A model generated the notes under the pieces. That model was given only the letters and a program-made list of their open reading frames with translations, ran no database searches and was not told where the DNA came from. Source: an uncultured Bacillota bacterium (lineage in GTDB: Bacteria; Bacillota_I; Bacilli_A; RFN20; CAG-826). From it: 64,000 bases of DNA. The stretch covers positions 356,210 to 420,209 of the forward strand of contig CASFDV010000002.1 of the NCBI GenBank assembly GCA_949293555.1, written 5' to 3'. Shown here piece by piece: positions 32,820 to 41,907 of this stretch. How positions within the stretch are numbered: position 1 is the first letter of the stretch; the number at the start of each line of letters is the position of its first letter. The translations under genes were made by a program, and so were the position numbers.

Positions 32820-32846
32820 AAGGAGCGGGATCCCGCTCCTTTTTCT
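32820..32846 (+). terminator. Terminator of pepC
   Basis: The perfect palindrome AGGAGCGGGATCCCGCTCCT is followed by TTTTTCTTG. The -10 box of the next gene (TAAAAT at 32849) begins within a few bases of the T-tract. Confidence 0.9.
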
Positions 32847-32860
32847 TGTAAAATCCACTT

Positions 32861-33565
32861 ATGGAACATCTCATCGCCGAACGTCTCTCCCGCATCTACA
32901 ACGAAGGGAGGGAGAACGAGGTCCGCGCCTTGGACGAGGTGAGCTTTTTGCTCGAGGAAGGTTCCTTCAACGTCATCCTCGGGGCCTCGGGGGCGGGGAA
33001 GAGCACCCTCCTCAACCTCCTGGGCGGCATGGACAAGGCGACCTCGGGGCGCCTTCTTCTCGGGGAGGAGGACATCGCCTCCTACGACGAGAAGCGCCTT
33101 TCCCTTTACCGGAGGGAGGACATCGGCTTCGTCTTCCAGTTCTACAACCTCATGGAGAAGCTGACCGCGCTGGAGAACGTCGAGCTTTCGGCTTCCGTTG
33201 CGAAGAACCCCCTTCCCGCGAAGGAGATCCTCGATAGCGTCGGGCTTTCCAAGCGCGCGAGAAACTTCCCGAGCGAGCTTTCCGGAGGGGAGCAGCAAAG
33301 GGTCGCGATCGCCCGGGCAATCGTGAAGAACCCGAAGTTCCTCCTCGCAGACGAGCCCACGGGCGCGCTCGACTCCAGGACGGGCGGCCAGATCGTCTCC
33401 CTCCTCGTCAAGGTCGCCCATGAGTACGGGAAGACGGTCGTCGTGGTGACCCATAACTCCGTCATCGCCGAATGCGCGGAGCACCTCATTCGCCTCCGGG
33501 ACGGGAAGGTCGAGGAAGACCTCGTCCAGGAGCATCCCCGCCTTCCCGAGGAGATCGAGTGGTGA
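32861..33565 (+). CDS. LolD/MacB-type ABC transporter ATPase
   Basis: A 234-residue ATPase with Walker A GASGAGKST (about 45-53), Q-loop FVFQFYNLMEKLTALENV, signature LSGGEQQRVAIARAI and Walker B LLADEPTGALD, the MacB/LolD subclass that powers FtsX-type permeases. TAAAAT (32849-32854) ends six bases before the ATG, so it begins its own leaderless transcript right after the pepC terminator. The permease start codon overlaps its stop (GTGA). Confidence 0.9.
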   Translation: MEHLIAERLSRIYNEGRENEVRALDEVSFLLEEGSFNVILGASGAGKSTLLNLLGGMDKATSGRLLLGEEDIASYDEKRLSLYRREDIGFVFQFYNLMEKLTALENVELSASVAKNPLPAKEILDSVGLSKRARNFPSELSGGEQQRVAIARAIVKNPKFLLADEPTGALDSRTGGQIVSLLVKVAHEYGKTVVVVTHNSVIAECAEHLIRLRDGKVEEDLVQEHPRLPEEIEW

Positions 33566-36264
33566 AGAAGCCTTCCTCCTTCCTTCTCCTCCTCCGGATG
33601 GGGATGCGGGAAGTGCGCCGCTCATGGGCGCAGTTCCTCGCCATCTTCCTCATCGGCGCGATCGCGGTGACCCTTTTCGTGGGCCTTCTTTCGAACGCCG
33701 CGACCTTCGAGTACCAGACGGAAAGGGCCTACGACTCCGGGAACTGCGCCGACATCTTCCTCACGAGCGCCCGCCACGAGGAAGAGGAGGAAGAGGCCAT
33801 CCGGACGATCCTCGGGGACAAGGGGGAGCTGGACGGGCGCTACGAGTTCTTCGGCACCGCCAATGGCAAGAACGCCTACCTCGCCGTCCACGACGGGATG
33901 CCCAGGATCGGGAAGCCCTATTCCCTTTCCACGGGTGAAATCCATACGGAAGACTACTACTGCCTCGTCGACGAAAGCCTCATCCTCGGGCGCGTCGACA
34001 CCGGGCAATACGAGGTCGGGGACCCCCTTCTCTTCGAGGTTCCCCTGAGCGCGTATCTGGACCAGTTCTCCGACATCCAGCTCGACTGGGCTTCGATCGG
34101 GGAAGAGGTCGATGCCGTCCTTGAGGAGAACCCCAGGCTCGCCCTTCTTCTCCAACTCATGGGGATCGACGTGAACGATATCCTCGCTTCTCTCGAGTCC
34201 GCGATCGGAAGCGAGATCGACCTCGAGGAGGCCCTTTCTTTCCTAGACTCCTACGTGAAGGAAGGAGGGACGAACCTCCTGAGGGAGGACTCCCTCATCC
34301 TGCCCCTCGTCGTCACCGGTTCGATGAAGCACCCGGAGAATATCCAGCTGAGTTCCTACCAGATGACGACGATCCTTGCCAGCGACAGTATGCTGAAGGA
34401 AGCCTTCCAGAGCGTGCTTGAGGAAAACTACCAGGGGGTAGGGCTTGAGCTCGCGCGCTTCGGGGCGGCGATCCTCCTGGGATGGGATAGCGCCTCGCTC
34501 CTCGCGGACTCCGCGAGCCCCCTCGCGCTCCCGAACCAATACCTCATCACCGTTGAGGATGATGCGGATATCCCCGCATTGAAGAGGGAACTGCAGGAGT
34601 ATTTCAAAGACGATGTGAACGTCCTCTCCATCAGCGAGCGGGCCGAGATGCCCTTCGCCATCACGATGGAGAACGACCTCCTCCAGGCAAGGCAGTTCAC
34701 CTTCGTCTTCCCGTTCGTGTTCTTCGCCGTCGCGATCCTCATCGTGCTCACCACCACCGGCCAGATGGTCCTCAAGGGTCGGACCGAGATCGGCACGATG
34801 AAGGCGATCGGGCTTTCCCGGAAGGCCGTCTACGGCTACTACCTCGGGATCGTCCTCTCCCTGGTCTTCCTCGGCACCCTCCTCGGGGAGATCCTCGGCC
34901 CCCTCATCGTCCCGGCGATCCTCGGGGTGAAGTACGACCTTCTCTATTCCCTTCCCGCCCGCATCGTCGTCTTCCCGTGGTGGGAAGGCATCCTGACCGC
35001 GCTGGCCTTCCTCCTTCTTGCCGGGCTCGCCACCTGGCTCATGGCAAGGCGCGAGGTCCGGCCCCTTCCCTCGGTGTCCATGAGGCCGAGGAGCCCCAGG
35101 GCCCATTCCCTCTTCCGCGCGGGGCTCATCCCTCCGAAAGGGAAGGCGGGGCCCTTCCTCCTTTCGCTCCGGATGGCGTTCCGGAACATCCGGGTCGAAT
35201 GGGTGCGTTCCTTGATGCTCTTCGTCGGGGTCGCCGGCTGCACGATGCTCCTCGTAACGGGCTACGGCATCGAGAACTCCGTCGACTACGGGGTGGAGCA
35301 CGACCTTTCGGCCTTCTACGACGCCGACTATAGCGCCGTCCTTGCCTCGGGCACGAAGGAGGAGGCTCTCCTTTCCGCATTCTCCGGCGAGGACTGGGCA
35401 AAGGACGTGGAGCCTTATCTTTCGACCACCGGGCCGGTCTCCCTCCCGGATTCCCCTTCCGTTGAGATGGACGTCCGCGTCCTTTCGCGGGAGGACTCCC
35501 ACGTCGAGCTTCCCTTGGCGGAGAACGCCCTCTTCCTTTCTGAGAAAAGCGCGCGCGAGCTCGGGGCCGCCCCCGGGGACATCCTCTCCTTCCAGATCGA
35601 AGGGGTCCTCTACGAGGCGCCTCTCACCGGCATCTACGAGTCCTTCGTCTTCCATGGCATCACGGTCCTCAAGGACCACCCCGCATTCCAGGGGAGGGAG
35701 TTCTCCTACGGGAACTTCTGGCTCGACGTCGAAGGGGAACGGGGCGCGGAGGAGATGGAGGAGCTCGTCTCCGGGGCGCTCGAGGAAGCGGGCGCCCCCG
35801 CCCTCATGGCGCTCACCGGTCGCGCGGAGTACCGCGCCATCATCGAGGACATCATGAGCTCGGTCGACGTGATGACGGGCGCGGTGAAGGTGTTCGCCTC
35901 TCTCCTCGCCATCGTCTCCCTCTATAACCTCGCCCTCCTTTCCTTCCGCGAGAGGGCGCGGGACATCGCGACGCTCCGTGTCCTTGGGTTCAACCGGGTG
36001 GAGATCGCCTCCCTCCTCCTTTCCGAGTCCCTCTCGATCACCGCCCTCGGGGTGGCGCTCGGGATGGGGCTCGGCTACCCCTTCCTCCTCGCGGTGATGA
36101 ACGCGAACAAGGTCGCGATCGTCGAGTACATGTACTGGATCAGCCCGTGGACGTACGTGATCGCCTTCCTTTTGACCTTCCTCCTCGCCTTCCTCGTGAA
36201 CCTCTTCTTCGCGCTCAGGGCGAACAAGGTCGACATGATCAGCTCCCTCAAGTCCGTCGAGTGA
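33562..36264 (+). CDS. FtsX-like ABC transporter permease
   Basis: A 900-residue membrane protein with duplicated FtsX units. A first transmembrane helix (about 22-44) is followed by a large extracytoplasmic region (about 50-395) and three helices with GTMKAIGLSRKAVYGYYLG (about 400-520). A second module follows: helix near 560, extracytoplasmic segment, then helices at about 790-895 with RDIATLRVLGFNRVEI. It pairs with the ATPase at 32861 as an export or envelope-remodelling ABC machine. It begins with GTG at the GTGA overlap; the longer open frame upstream is inside the ATPase gene. Confidence 0.87.
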   Translation: MKKPSSFLLLLRMGMREVRRSWAQFLAIFLIGAIAVTLFVGLLSNAATFEYQTERAYDSGNCADIFLTSARHEEEEEEAIRTILGDKGELDGRYEFFGTANGKNAYLAVHDGMPRIGKPYSLSTGEIHTEDYYCLVDESLILGRVDTGQYEVGDPLLFEVPLSAYLDQFSDIQLDWASIGEEVDAVLEENPRLALLLQLMGIDVNDILASLESAIGSEIDLEEALSFLDSYVKEGGTNLLREDSLILPLVVTGSMKHPENIQLSSYQMTTILASDSMLKEAFQSVLEENYQGVGLELARFGAAILLGWDSASLLADSASPLALPNQYLITVEDDADIPALKRELQEYFKDDVNVLSISERAEMPFAITMENDLLQARQFTFVFPFVFFAVAILIVLTTTGQMVLKGRTEIGTMKAIGLSRKAVYGYYLGIVLSLVFLGTLLGEILGPLIVPAILGVKYDLLYSLPARIVVFPWWEGILTALAFLLLAGLATWLMARREVRPLPSVSMRPRSPRAHSLFRAGLIPPKGKAGPFLLSLRMAFRNIRVEWVRSLMLFVGVAGCTMLLVTGYGIENSVDYGVEHDLSAFYDADYSAVLASGTKEEALLSAFSGEDWAKDVEPYLSTTGPVSLPDSPSVEMDVRVLSREDSHVELPLAENALFLSEKSARELGAAPGDILSFQIEGVLYEAPLTGIYESFVFHGITVLKDHPAFQGREFSYGNFWLDVEGERGAEEMEELVSGALEEAGAPALMALTGRAEYRAIIEDIMSSVDVMTGAVKVFASLLAIVSLYNLALLSFRERARDIATLRVLGFNRVEIASLLLSESLSITALGVALGMGLGYPFLLAVMNANKVAIVEYMYWISPWTYVIAFLLTFLLAFLVNLFFALRANKVDMISSLKSVE

Positions 36265-36329
36265 GCCCTTGGCTCGCATATGGGAGAAAGAGGGCTTAAT
36301 ATCAGGACAACAAGAGGAAAGGAGACAGG

Positions 36330-36476
36330 ATGGAACTCGAACCCGGACGGAAGTACCGCTGCACCATCTGCGGGCAGATCGTCACGCCTCTCGCCGATGG
36401 GAGCTGCCCCATCTGCGGAGCCCCCTTCGAGATGCTCGTGCCCGTGGACGAAGACGGGAACGACATCGCCGAGTAG
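36330..36476 (+). CDS. 48-residue rubredoxin-like/zinc-ribbon protein
   Basis: A tiny protein with two knuckles, C-x-x-C (CTICG) and C-x-x-C (CPICG), separated by 14 residues, and an acidic tail. This is the layout of the rubredoxin-like domain found at the ends of rubrerythrins and in stand-alone electron or zinc proteins. It would bind one Fe or Zn. AAAGGAG lies six bases before the ATG, and a terminator follows 17 bases after the stop, so it is probably a genuine small gene. Confidence 0.75.
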   Translation: MELEPGRKYRCTICGQIVTPLADGSCPICGAPFEMLVPVDEDGNDIAE

Positions 36477-36492
36477 TCGCTCCGGACGTCGG

Positions 36493-36516
36493 AAAGGCCC
36501 TCGCGGGCCTTTTCTT
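36493..36516 (+). terminator. Terminator of the rubredoxin-like gene
   Basis: Stem AAGGCCC/GGGCCTT with loop TCGC, then TTCTTG. Confidence 0.8.
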
Positions 36517-36605
36517 GTGGGTATCGCCAAAATGCCCGATTTAAAGCAAAACCTTGATCTTTTCTGCCGATTTGCAGGTATTTCGCAAAGTTTCCGACTT
36601 CTCCA

Positions 36606-36772
36606 TTGAACAATCCCTGTTACGTGGTATTAATAAGGGGTTTCGCATCGGAAATTTCGATGCCATCGAAGAAATTTCTTCGCAAATTCCTCAAGAAAAT
36701 GCTTTCCTTGCTCCCTTTTCCGTGTAACTTCGCGCATAGGGCCAGCCATTCCACGAGGAAAGGAGGAAATGG
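36606..36772 (+). promoter_or_regulatory. Promoter and structured leader of the giant lipoprotein operon
   Basis: TTGAAC (36606-36611), 16 bases and TATTAA (36628-36633) look like a promoter. The resulting leader of about 130 bases is AT-rich compared with the genes and contains a hairpin (36651-36678: GAAATTTCGAT pairing with ATCGAA and AATTTC around a small bulge). The rest of the 36477-36772 gap holds only the preceding terminator and a short unlikely frame. Confidence 0.4.
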
Positions 36773-39082
36773 ATGGAAAGAAAGCGACTAGCGATCGTCC
36801 TCGCCCTGGGATCCCTCGTCCTGGCGGCGTGCACGCCCGAAGCCGTCTCCAGCACCGGGAGCGGGACGGAAGGCGGCTCGGAGGGATCCTCGGGGGGAAC
36901 GCCCTCGAGCACCCCGCCCCCCATCACGGGATCGGGAAGCGAAAGCGTCCCCGACCCCGAGCCCCCGGGACCCGGGGTCGTCCAAGGGAAGACCGCCCAG
37001 GAGACCGTGGACATGATCTACGAGCTCGCCGGAGCCCACTACCGGCTCGACTACTGGACGACAGGCTACGAGGAAGAGGTCACGACGGAGATCTGGTCAG
37101 GCCGCTACGTCTGCTACGGCGGCCAGGGTTACGTCGCCCTCGACGACTGGGACGGGGAGGGGACGAGGGTCTACTCCTACTACCTCGACGAGGAGGGAGG
37201 CTACACCCTCGGGACGGGCGTCACCTTCTATGACGAAAGGAACGTCCTCTCCTGGTGCGAGGAGATGCAGGACCTCAACCAGATCGCCCTCCTGAACTAC
37301 ATGCCCGGCTGGAGCGTCAGCGAGAACAACCTCTCCCAGGAGGAAGACGGCTCCTGGTCCACCGGGAACTACTACGCGACGATGGCCCTGAGCTACGGGA
37401 TCGGAGGCGGCGTCTACGCCTACTGGGGCTACGTCGCCAAGGTGAACATGGCCTTCCTCGACGACGGGACCTTCAAGGTCACGCTCATCGGCATCACCCA
37501 GGACGGCGCCTACCTCCCCATGCACGAAGGCGTCTTCTCCGAGATCGGGACCGCCCGTGACGCGGGGACCGAGGCCGCCTTCGGGGACTTCGGTATCCCC
37601 GAGGAGGATGCCTCCGGGACGGCCGGCTCCCTCCTCTTCGGGGACGCGCTTGAAATCAACGCGACCCTCGAGCGCGTGGACTACGGCGAGGACGGCGCCG
37701 AGACGGGAAGGACCGTCGAGGCGACCTCCCGCATCGTCTACACGGGGGACAGCTACTACGTGGAGACGAAGGACGGCGAAGGGAACCCCCTCGACGAGCG
37801 GCGCTTCCTGACCGAGGACGGGGTGCTCCAGGAACGGGGCCTCGGCCTTGATAACGCCGTCCATCAGAACCCCACCCCCTGGGGCATGGAGGACTTCGCC
37901 CTCCTGAAGGACATCCTCGAGCCGGAGGCCGTGCGGAAGGAGAAGGACGGAAGCTACCACTACTACGGGAACCGCTACGACGACCTTCTTCCCGCCGTCC
38001 ACCAGGGCGTCGCGGGCCTCGGCTCCCTTTCCTCCGTCGACTTCATCGCGAACGAGGAAGGGATCATCGACGAGATCGTCTTCGCCTATCCCTACTACGT
38101 GACGACGGAAGGGATCTACTCCTACCGCCTCGTCGCCGACCTCAAGTCGCCCGGGCCGATCGATGACCCCGCGCCTCTTGCCGGGCTCCCGGAGAACGAG
38201 GACGCCCTGGCCTACCTGACGCCTTACGACGGGAGGGCGACCTACCGGGCCCGCTTCAGCGAGGGGAGGAGCGAGTACGACACCAACATCTCCGACTGGG
38301 TCGACATGACCTACGACAAGGAAAGGGGCGCCGTGCTCCTGGAGCGCTACGAGCGCTCGAACCTCGTCTCCCGCACTGGCTATCTCGAGCAGGACGGGCT
38401 TCTCGTCCCCTTCGAGGCGCTCGAGGACGGCACCATCCGCCAGACCGGGGAGGGGACCCCCGGGGCGATCGAGGACCTCGCGCTCCACATCGACCCGACC
38501 CTCTTCGTCGAGGAAGGCTACGAGACCGTCCTTCGGGACGAGATCGTCACCCTCCAGGGCGGGGGCTACCTCGGCCCCGAGGAAGTCCGGGACGCCTACG
38601 TCCCCGGCACATTGACCCTCAACATCTACACCTACGGGGAGGAGGAAGTCCTCGAGGGCATCACCTACGCCTACCAGAAGGGGACGGAAGGGACGCGCTA
38701 CGAGATCATCACCTTCCATGAGTCGGAGGGCATCCCCGAGGAGCTTGACCTCGGGAACATCCAGGAATGGGCCCCGCCCGCCACCTGGCGGGAGGAAAGC
38801 GCCCTCGCCTGGCAGGTCCTCCAGGTCCTCGGGGAGGATGCTTCCTCCGTGCCCTACCTCTACGACGAGGAGCTGACGGGGAAGTGGCAGCCCGTCTACT
38901 CCGCGGGGGTCGTCACCCTCCGGAACGAGGCCATCTCCGAGGACTACATAGCCCGCTACGAGGCCCTCCTCCTCTCCCAAGGCTTCCTCCAGGGCGAGGA
39001 CGGCTCCTGGACGAAGGAAGGCATAGGGATCGAAATCGCCATCGCCCCCGCGGAGGGCATCACAATCCGCAAGAAGGCTTAG
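36773..39082 (+). CDS. Giant Tyr/acidic-rich lipoprotein, paralogue A
   Basis: A 769-residue surface lipoprotein. Signal peptide with lipobox LVLAAC (Cys20), a Ser/Gly/Pro-rich linker to about residue 75, then a long protein rich in Tyr, Asp, Glu and Gly, apparently made of beta-rich domains. The segment after the linker (ETVDMIYELAGAHYRLDYW and following) is recognisably similar to the same region of the next gene, so the two are tandem paralogues. No catalytic motif seen; family not recognised. AAAGGAGG precedes the ATG. It is in an operon with the gene 13 bases downstream. Surface glycan or substrate binding is only a guess. Confidence 0.75.
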   Translation: MERKRLAIVLALGSLVLAACTPEAVSSTGSGTEGGSEGSSGGTPSSTPPPITGSGSESVPDPEPPGPGVVQGKTAQETVDMIYELAGAHYRLDYWTTGYEEEVTTEIWSGRYVCYGGQGYVALDDWDGEGTRVYSYYLDEEGGYTLGTGVTFYDERNVLSWCEEMQDLNQIALLNYMPGWSVSENNLSQEEDGSWSTGNYYATMALSYGIGGGVYAYWGYVAKVNMAFLDDGTFKVTLIGITQDGAYLPMHEGVFSEIGTARDAGTEAAFGDFGIPEEDASGTAGSLLFGDALEINATLERVDYGEDGAETGRTVEATSRIVYTGDSYYVETKDGEGNPLDERRFLTEDGVLQERGLGLDNAVHQNPTPWGMEDFALLKDILEPEAVRKEKDGSYHYYGNRYDDLLPAVHQGVAGLGSLSSVDFIANEEGIIDEIVFAYPYYVTTEGIYSYRLVADLKSPGPIDDPAPLAGLPENEDALAYLTPYDGRATYRARFSEGRSEYDTNISDWVDMTYDKERGAVLLERYERSNLVSRTGYLEQDGLLVPFEALEDGTIRQTGEGTPGAIEDLALHIDPTLFVEEGYETVLRDEIVTLQGGGYLGPEEVRDAYVPGTLTLNIYTYGEEEVLEGITYAYQKGTEGTRYEIITFHESEGIPEELDLGNIQEWAPPATWREESALAWQVLQVLGEDASSVPYLYDEELTGKWQPVYSAGVVTLRNEAISEDYIARYEALLLSQGFLQGEDGSWTKEGIGIEIAIAPAEGITIRKKA

Positions 39083-39095
39083 AAAGGAGAACGCC

Positions 39096-41825
39096 ATGAA
39101 AGCCAAGAAATGGATGATCCTCCTCGCGCTGGCCCCGCTCGCCCTGGCCGGCTGCGAGGACCCGGGGAAGGAGGACGCTTCCTCCACCGACCCCAACAGC
39201 ACGCTGAGCGCAAGCTCCTCTCCCGCCTCGCATGACGGGAGCAGCTCCATCCAGGAGGACAAAAGCGAAAGCCTTTCCTCCCGTCCCGAGGAGACGGGGA
39301 GCTCCTCCTCCTCGATCGTCACCGATCCCGTGACCTCGGGATCCTCCAGCATCCCCGACTCCGAGCCCGAACCCGAGCCTCCCCTCGAGGAGCCGGAGGA
39401 GATCGACGCGAGCGCCCAGGACATCGCGGACAAGTTCCTCGAGATCTACGAGGCCCGCCAGTACCGCGTGACCCATACGATCGGCGGCGTCGAATACGTC
39501 GACTACTACACCCCGCGCTACATCACCAACGAGGCGAAGGGGAGGGGCTACGTCATGCTCGAGAGCTGGGACAGGGGCCAGACCCAGGGCAACAAGTATG
39601 TCGTCTACGAGTACTTCGAGAACGGGGACGGGACGATCGACGTCGGCTCGCCCGCGATCATCGACGGCGGCTACTACATCACCTACGTGTACACAATCGA
39701 CCAGTACAACCCGATGGCGTGGATCGACCAGTACCGCGGCTACGGCTACTGGGACAGCTCCGCCTTCACCAACATCTCCCAGGGCTACGAAGGGATCTGG
39801 ACCCTCAACACGAACAACTCCGGGTCCAGCTACATCGCTTCCTACCTCTTCGACTACACCGACCTCACCGGCTGCCACAACATGAGCTTCCACATCATGG
39901 ACGACGGGAGCTTCCGGATCGACTACCACGTGGTGGCCACCGACCCCTCGACCGGCGCGGCGCTCACCGACGAGAACGGCGCGCCCATCGTCGAGACCGC
40001 CGCGAGCGTCCTCATCGACGGGATCGGCACGGCGGAAAGCGAGCGCCTCGAGGAGCGCTTCGCCGGCGGGAAGTACCTCACCCCGACCGGAAGCCTCTTC
40101 TCGAAGATGTACGATAGGCCCGTCTCCTTCCTCGCCACCTACACCCTGAACGCCAGGGACGGGAGCGAGGACCCCGAGATCCAGGGCAAGAGCCGCGTCG
40201 TCTATGGCGAGGACTTCGAGTCCTACCAGGTCCTCAATGAGGACGGGAGCCTCAACTACGCCACCAACTACTTCAAGGGGACGGACGACAGCTACGCCTA
40301 CGGGGTCACCCTCAACGCGAAGAACGAGGTCGTCTGGGACCCGGTCACGGACGATAACGGCCGCCAGGTGTACTGGTACCAGGCGGCGACCGACCTCCGC
40401 GACTACATCAACAGCGAGGACCTCTCGCGTGACCCGACCGACCCGACCCGCTACACCTACGTCTCGGCGGATTCCGACACCTTCATCGACGTCGTCTCCC
40501 TCTTCAACGTCTCCTGGGGGCTGAGCGGCAGGATCGAGCTCCTGACCCTCCACGCGCCAGACGGGGTCATCGAGTCCATCGACTGCCGCATCGTCGACGA
40601 GATGATGCTCAACGAGAACTACTACTACAACATCCACGTCGAGATCGAGGAGGAGGCCCCCGTGGTGGAGGTCCCGACCGCCCTCGAGCCGATCGAAGGG
40701 GTCACCGAGGCCGTCGAGGAGGCCGTGGCCAAGCTCGACGGGGCGACCGCCCTCAGGATCGAGCGCCAGTCGCTCAACTCTTCCAGCGGCGAGTACGTCG
40801 GGAACCGCGCCATCTACTGGGACCCCGTCTCCAGGAGCCAGGTCACCGAGACCCTCTCCAACGGGAAGCGGACCGCCGCGACCGGCCTCAAGGAGGACGG
40901 GGCGGAAGGCATGATCCCCTTCTCCATCAGCAACAACGCCGCCGTCGCCACCGGCCCGAACCAGGAAGGCACCTACGAGTCGACCCTCGACTTCACGCCG
41001 AGCGCCCTCATCTTCCAGGAAGGGGCGGAGGAAGGCACCTACGTCATCCGCCCGGAGATCGACAAGAACACCCTCTCCTCCGTCATGGCGGGCTTCGACA
41101 GCATCTACTCCGGCGAGGATCTCGTCTTCACGATCGAGGACGGCGCCTTCCGCGAGGTGACCTACTCCTATGACTCCGGCTACTTCGGGGTCAGCCACTA
41201 CCGCTTCCTCTTCTCCTACGGGGCGGACGCCGCGATCGACGAGGCCTACTACGGCTCGATCCTCGCCCTGACCCCCTTCGTCATCCCCGACAGCTGGCGC
41301 GCCTGGTGGGCCTCCAGGACCTCGGGCACCAACTACTTCCAGAACATGCTCAACTACTTCCTCCAGAACGACAACAAGTACCCGACGGCGACGCCCTCCG
41401 GGCTGACCGAGGAGGAGGCCGAGGAGCGGCTCGACGCCTACGTGCCCTTCGTCTACCACGAGAAGGTGACCAACTACTACGTCATGCTCTCGAACCAGGA
41501 GGCGGCCCAGGGGGACACCGTCAACCGGCGCTTCTACATGTACTTCTACCCGTCGATCACCTCGACCTACAAGGAGGAGTACTACGACCTCTACCTCGCG
41601 AAGATCCAGGAGCTCGGCTACCGGAAGCTCGACAAGGTGGAGGACGCCGACGAGATCATCTACTCCTACCGGATCAACAGCACCTCGACCAGCAGCTACG
41701 CGGCCGTCTACGAGCAGTGGAAGTCCGCCGACGGGGAAGTGGTGCTCGAGGTCCAGACCAACCTCAACACCTCCCTCAACGTCTACGTCTACGACCTGAC
41801 GAAGGGAACCTATACGAACAACTAG
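39096..41825 (+). CDS. Giant Tyr/acidic-rich lipoprotein, paralogue B
   Basis: A 909-residue surface lipoprotein with lipobox LALAGC (Cys20) and a Ser/Glu/Pro-rich linker to about residue 105, followed by domains parallel to paralogue A (KFLEIYEARQYRVTHTIGG... and LESWDRG versus LDDWDGEG in A). The C-terminal 120 residues (about 790-909) form a further Tyr-rich domain (RRFYMYFYPSITSTYKEEYY). No enzyme motif. AAAGGAG precedes the ATG. It is the second gene of the operon and ends before two stacked terminators. Confidence 0.75.
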   Translation: MKAKKWMILLALAPLALAGCEDPGKEDASSTDPNSTLSASSSPASHDGSSSIQEDKSESLSSRPEETGSSSSSIVTDPVTSGSSSIPDSEPEPEPPLEEPEEIDASAQDIADKFLEIYEARQYRVTHTIGGVEYVDYYTPRYITNEAKGRGYVMLESWDRGQTQGNKYVVYEYFENGDGTIDVGSPAIIDGGYYITYVYTIDQYNPMAWIDQYRGYGYWDSSAFTNISQGYEGIWTLNTNNSGSSYIASYLFDYTDLTGCHNMSFHIMDDGSFRIDYHVVATDPSTGAALTDENGAPIVETAASVLIDGIGTAESERLEERFAGGKYLTPTGSLFSKMYDRPVSFLATYTLNARDGSEDPEIQGKSRVVYGEDFESYQVLNEDGSLNYATNYFKGTDDSYAYGVTLNAKNEVVWDPVTDDNGRQVYWYQAATDLRDYINSEDLSRDPTDPTRYTYVSADSDTFIDVVSLFNVSWGLSGRIELLTLHAPDGVIESIDCRIVDEMMLNENYYYNIHVEIEEEAPVVEVPTALEPIEGVTEAVEEAVAKLDGATALRIERQSLNSSSGEYVGNRAIYWDPVSRSQVTETLSNGKRTAATGLKEDGAEGMIPFSISNNAAVATGPNQEGTYESTLDFTPSALIFQEGAEEGTYVIRPEIDKNTLSSVMAGFDSIYSGEDLVFTIEDGAFREVTYSYDSGYFGVSHYRFLFSYGADAAIDEAYYGSILALTPFVIPDSWRAWWASRTSGTNYFQNMLNYFLQNDNKYPTATPSGLTEEEAEERLDAYVPFVYHEKVTNYYVMLSNQEAAQGDTVNRRFYMYFYPSITSTYKEEYYDLYLAKIQELGYRKLDKVEDADEIIYSYRINSTSTSSYAAVYEQWKSADGEVVLEVQTNLNTSLNVYVYDLTKGTYTNN

Positions 41826-41829
41826 GGAA

Positions 41830-41882
41830 AAGGCGGGGGAACCCGCCTCTTCCCGGGGCGCCTTCCATGGCGCCCTTTTATC
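41830..41882 (+). terminator. Double hairpin terminator after the lipoprotein operon
   Basis: The first stem is AGGCGGG/CCCGCCT (41831-41848). The second is GGGCGCC/GGCGCCC (41856-41875) followed by TTTTA. Confidence 0.8.
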
Positions 41883-41907
41883 TTGCCTTGGGAGGGGTTC
41901 TGCACGG

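Noticed and set aside
36544-36726. 60-codon open stretch (with VSDFSIEQSLLRGINKGFRI) in the lipoprotein leader
   Set aside because: No ATG or ribosome binding site at its beginning. It lies across the probable promoter and hairpin of the next operon. It could be a gene remnant but cannot be supported.
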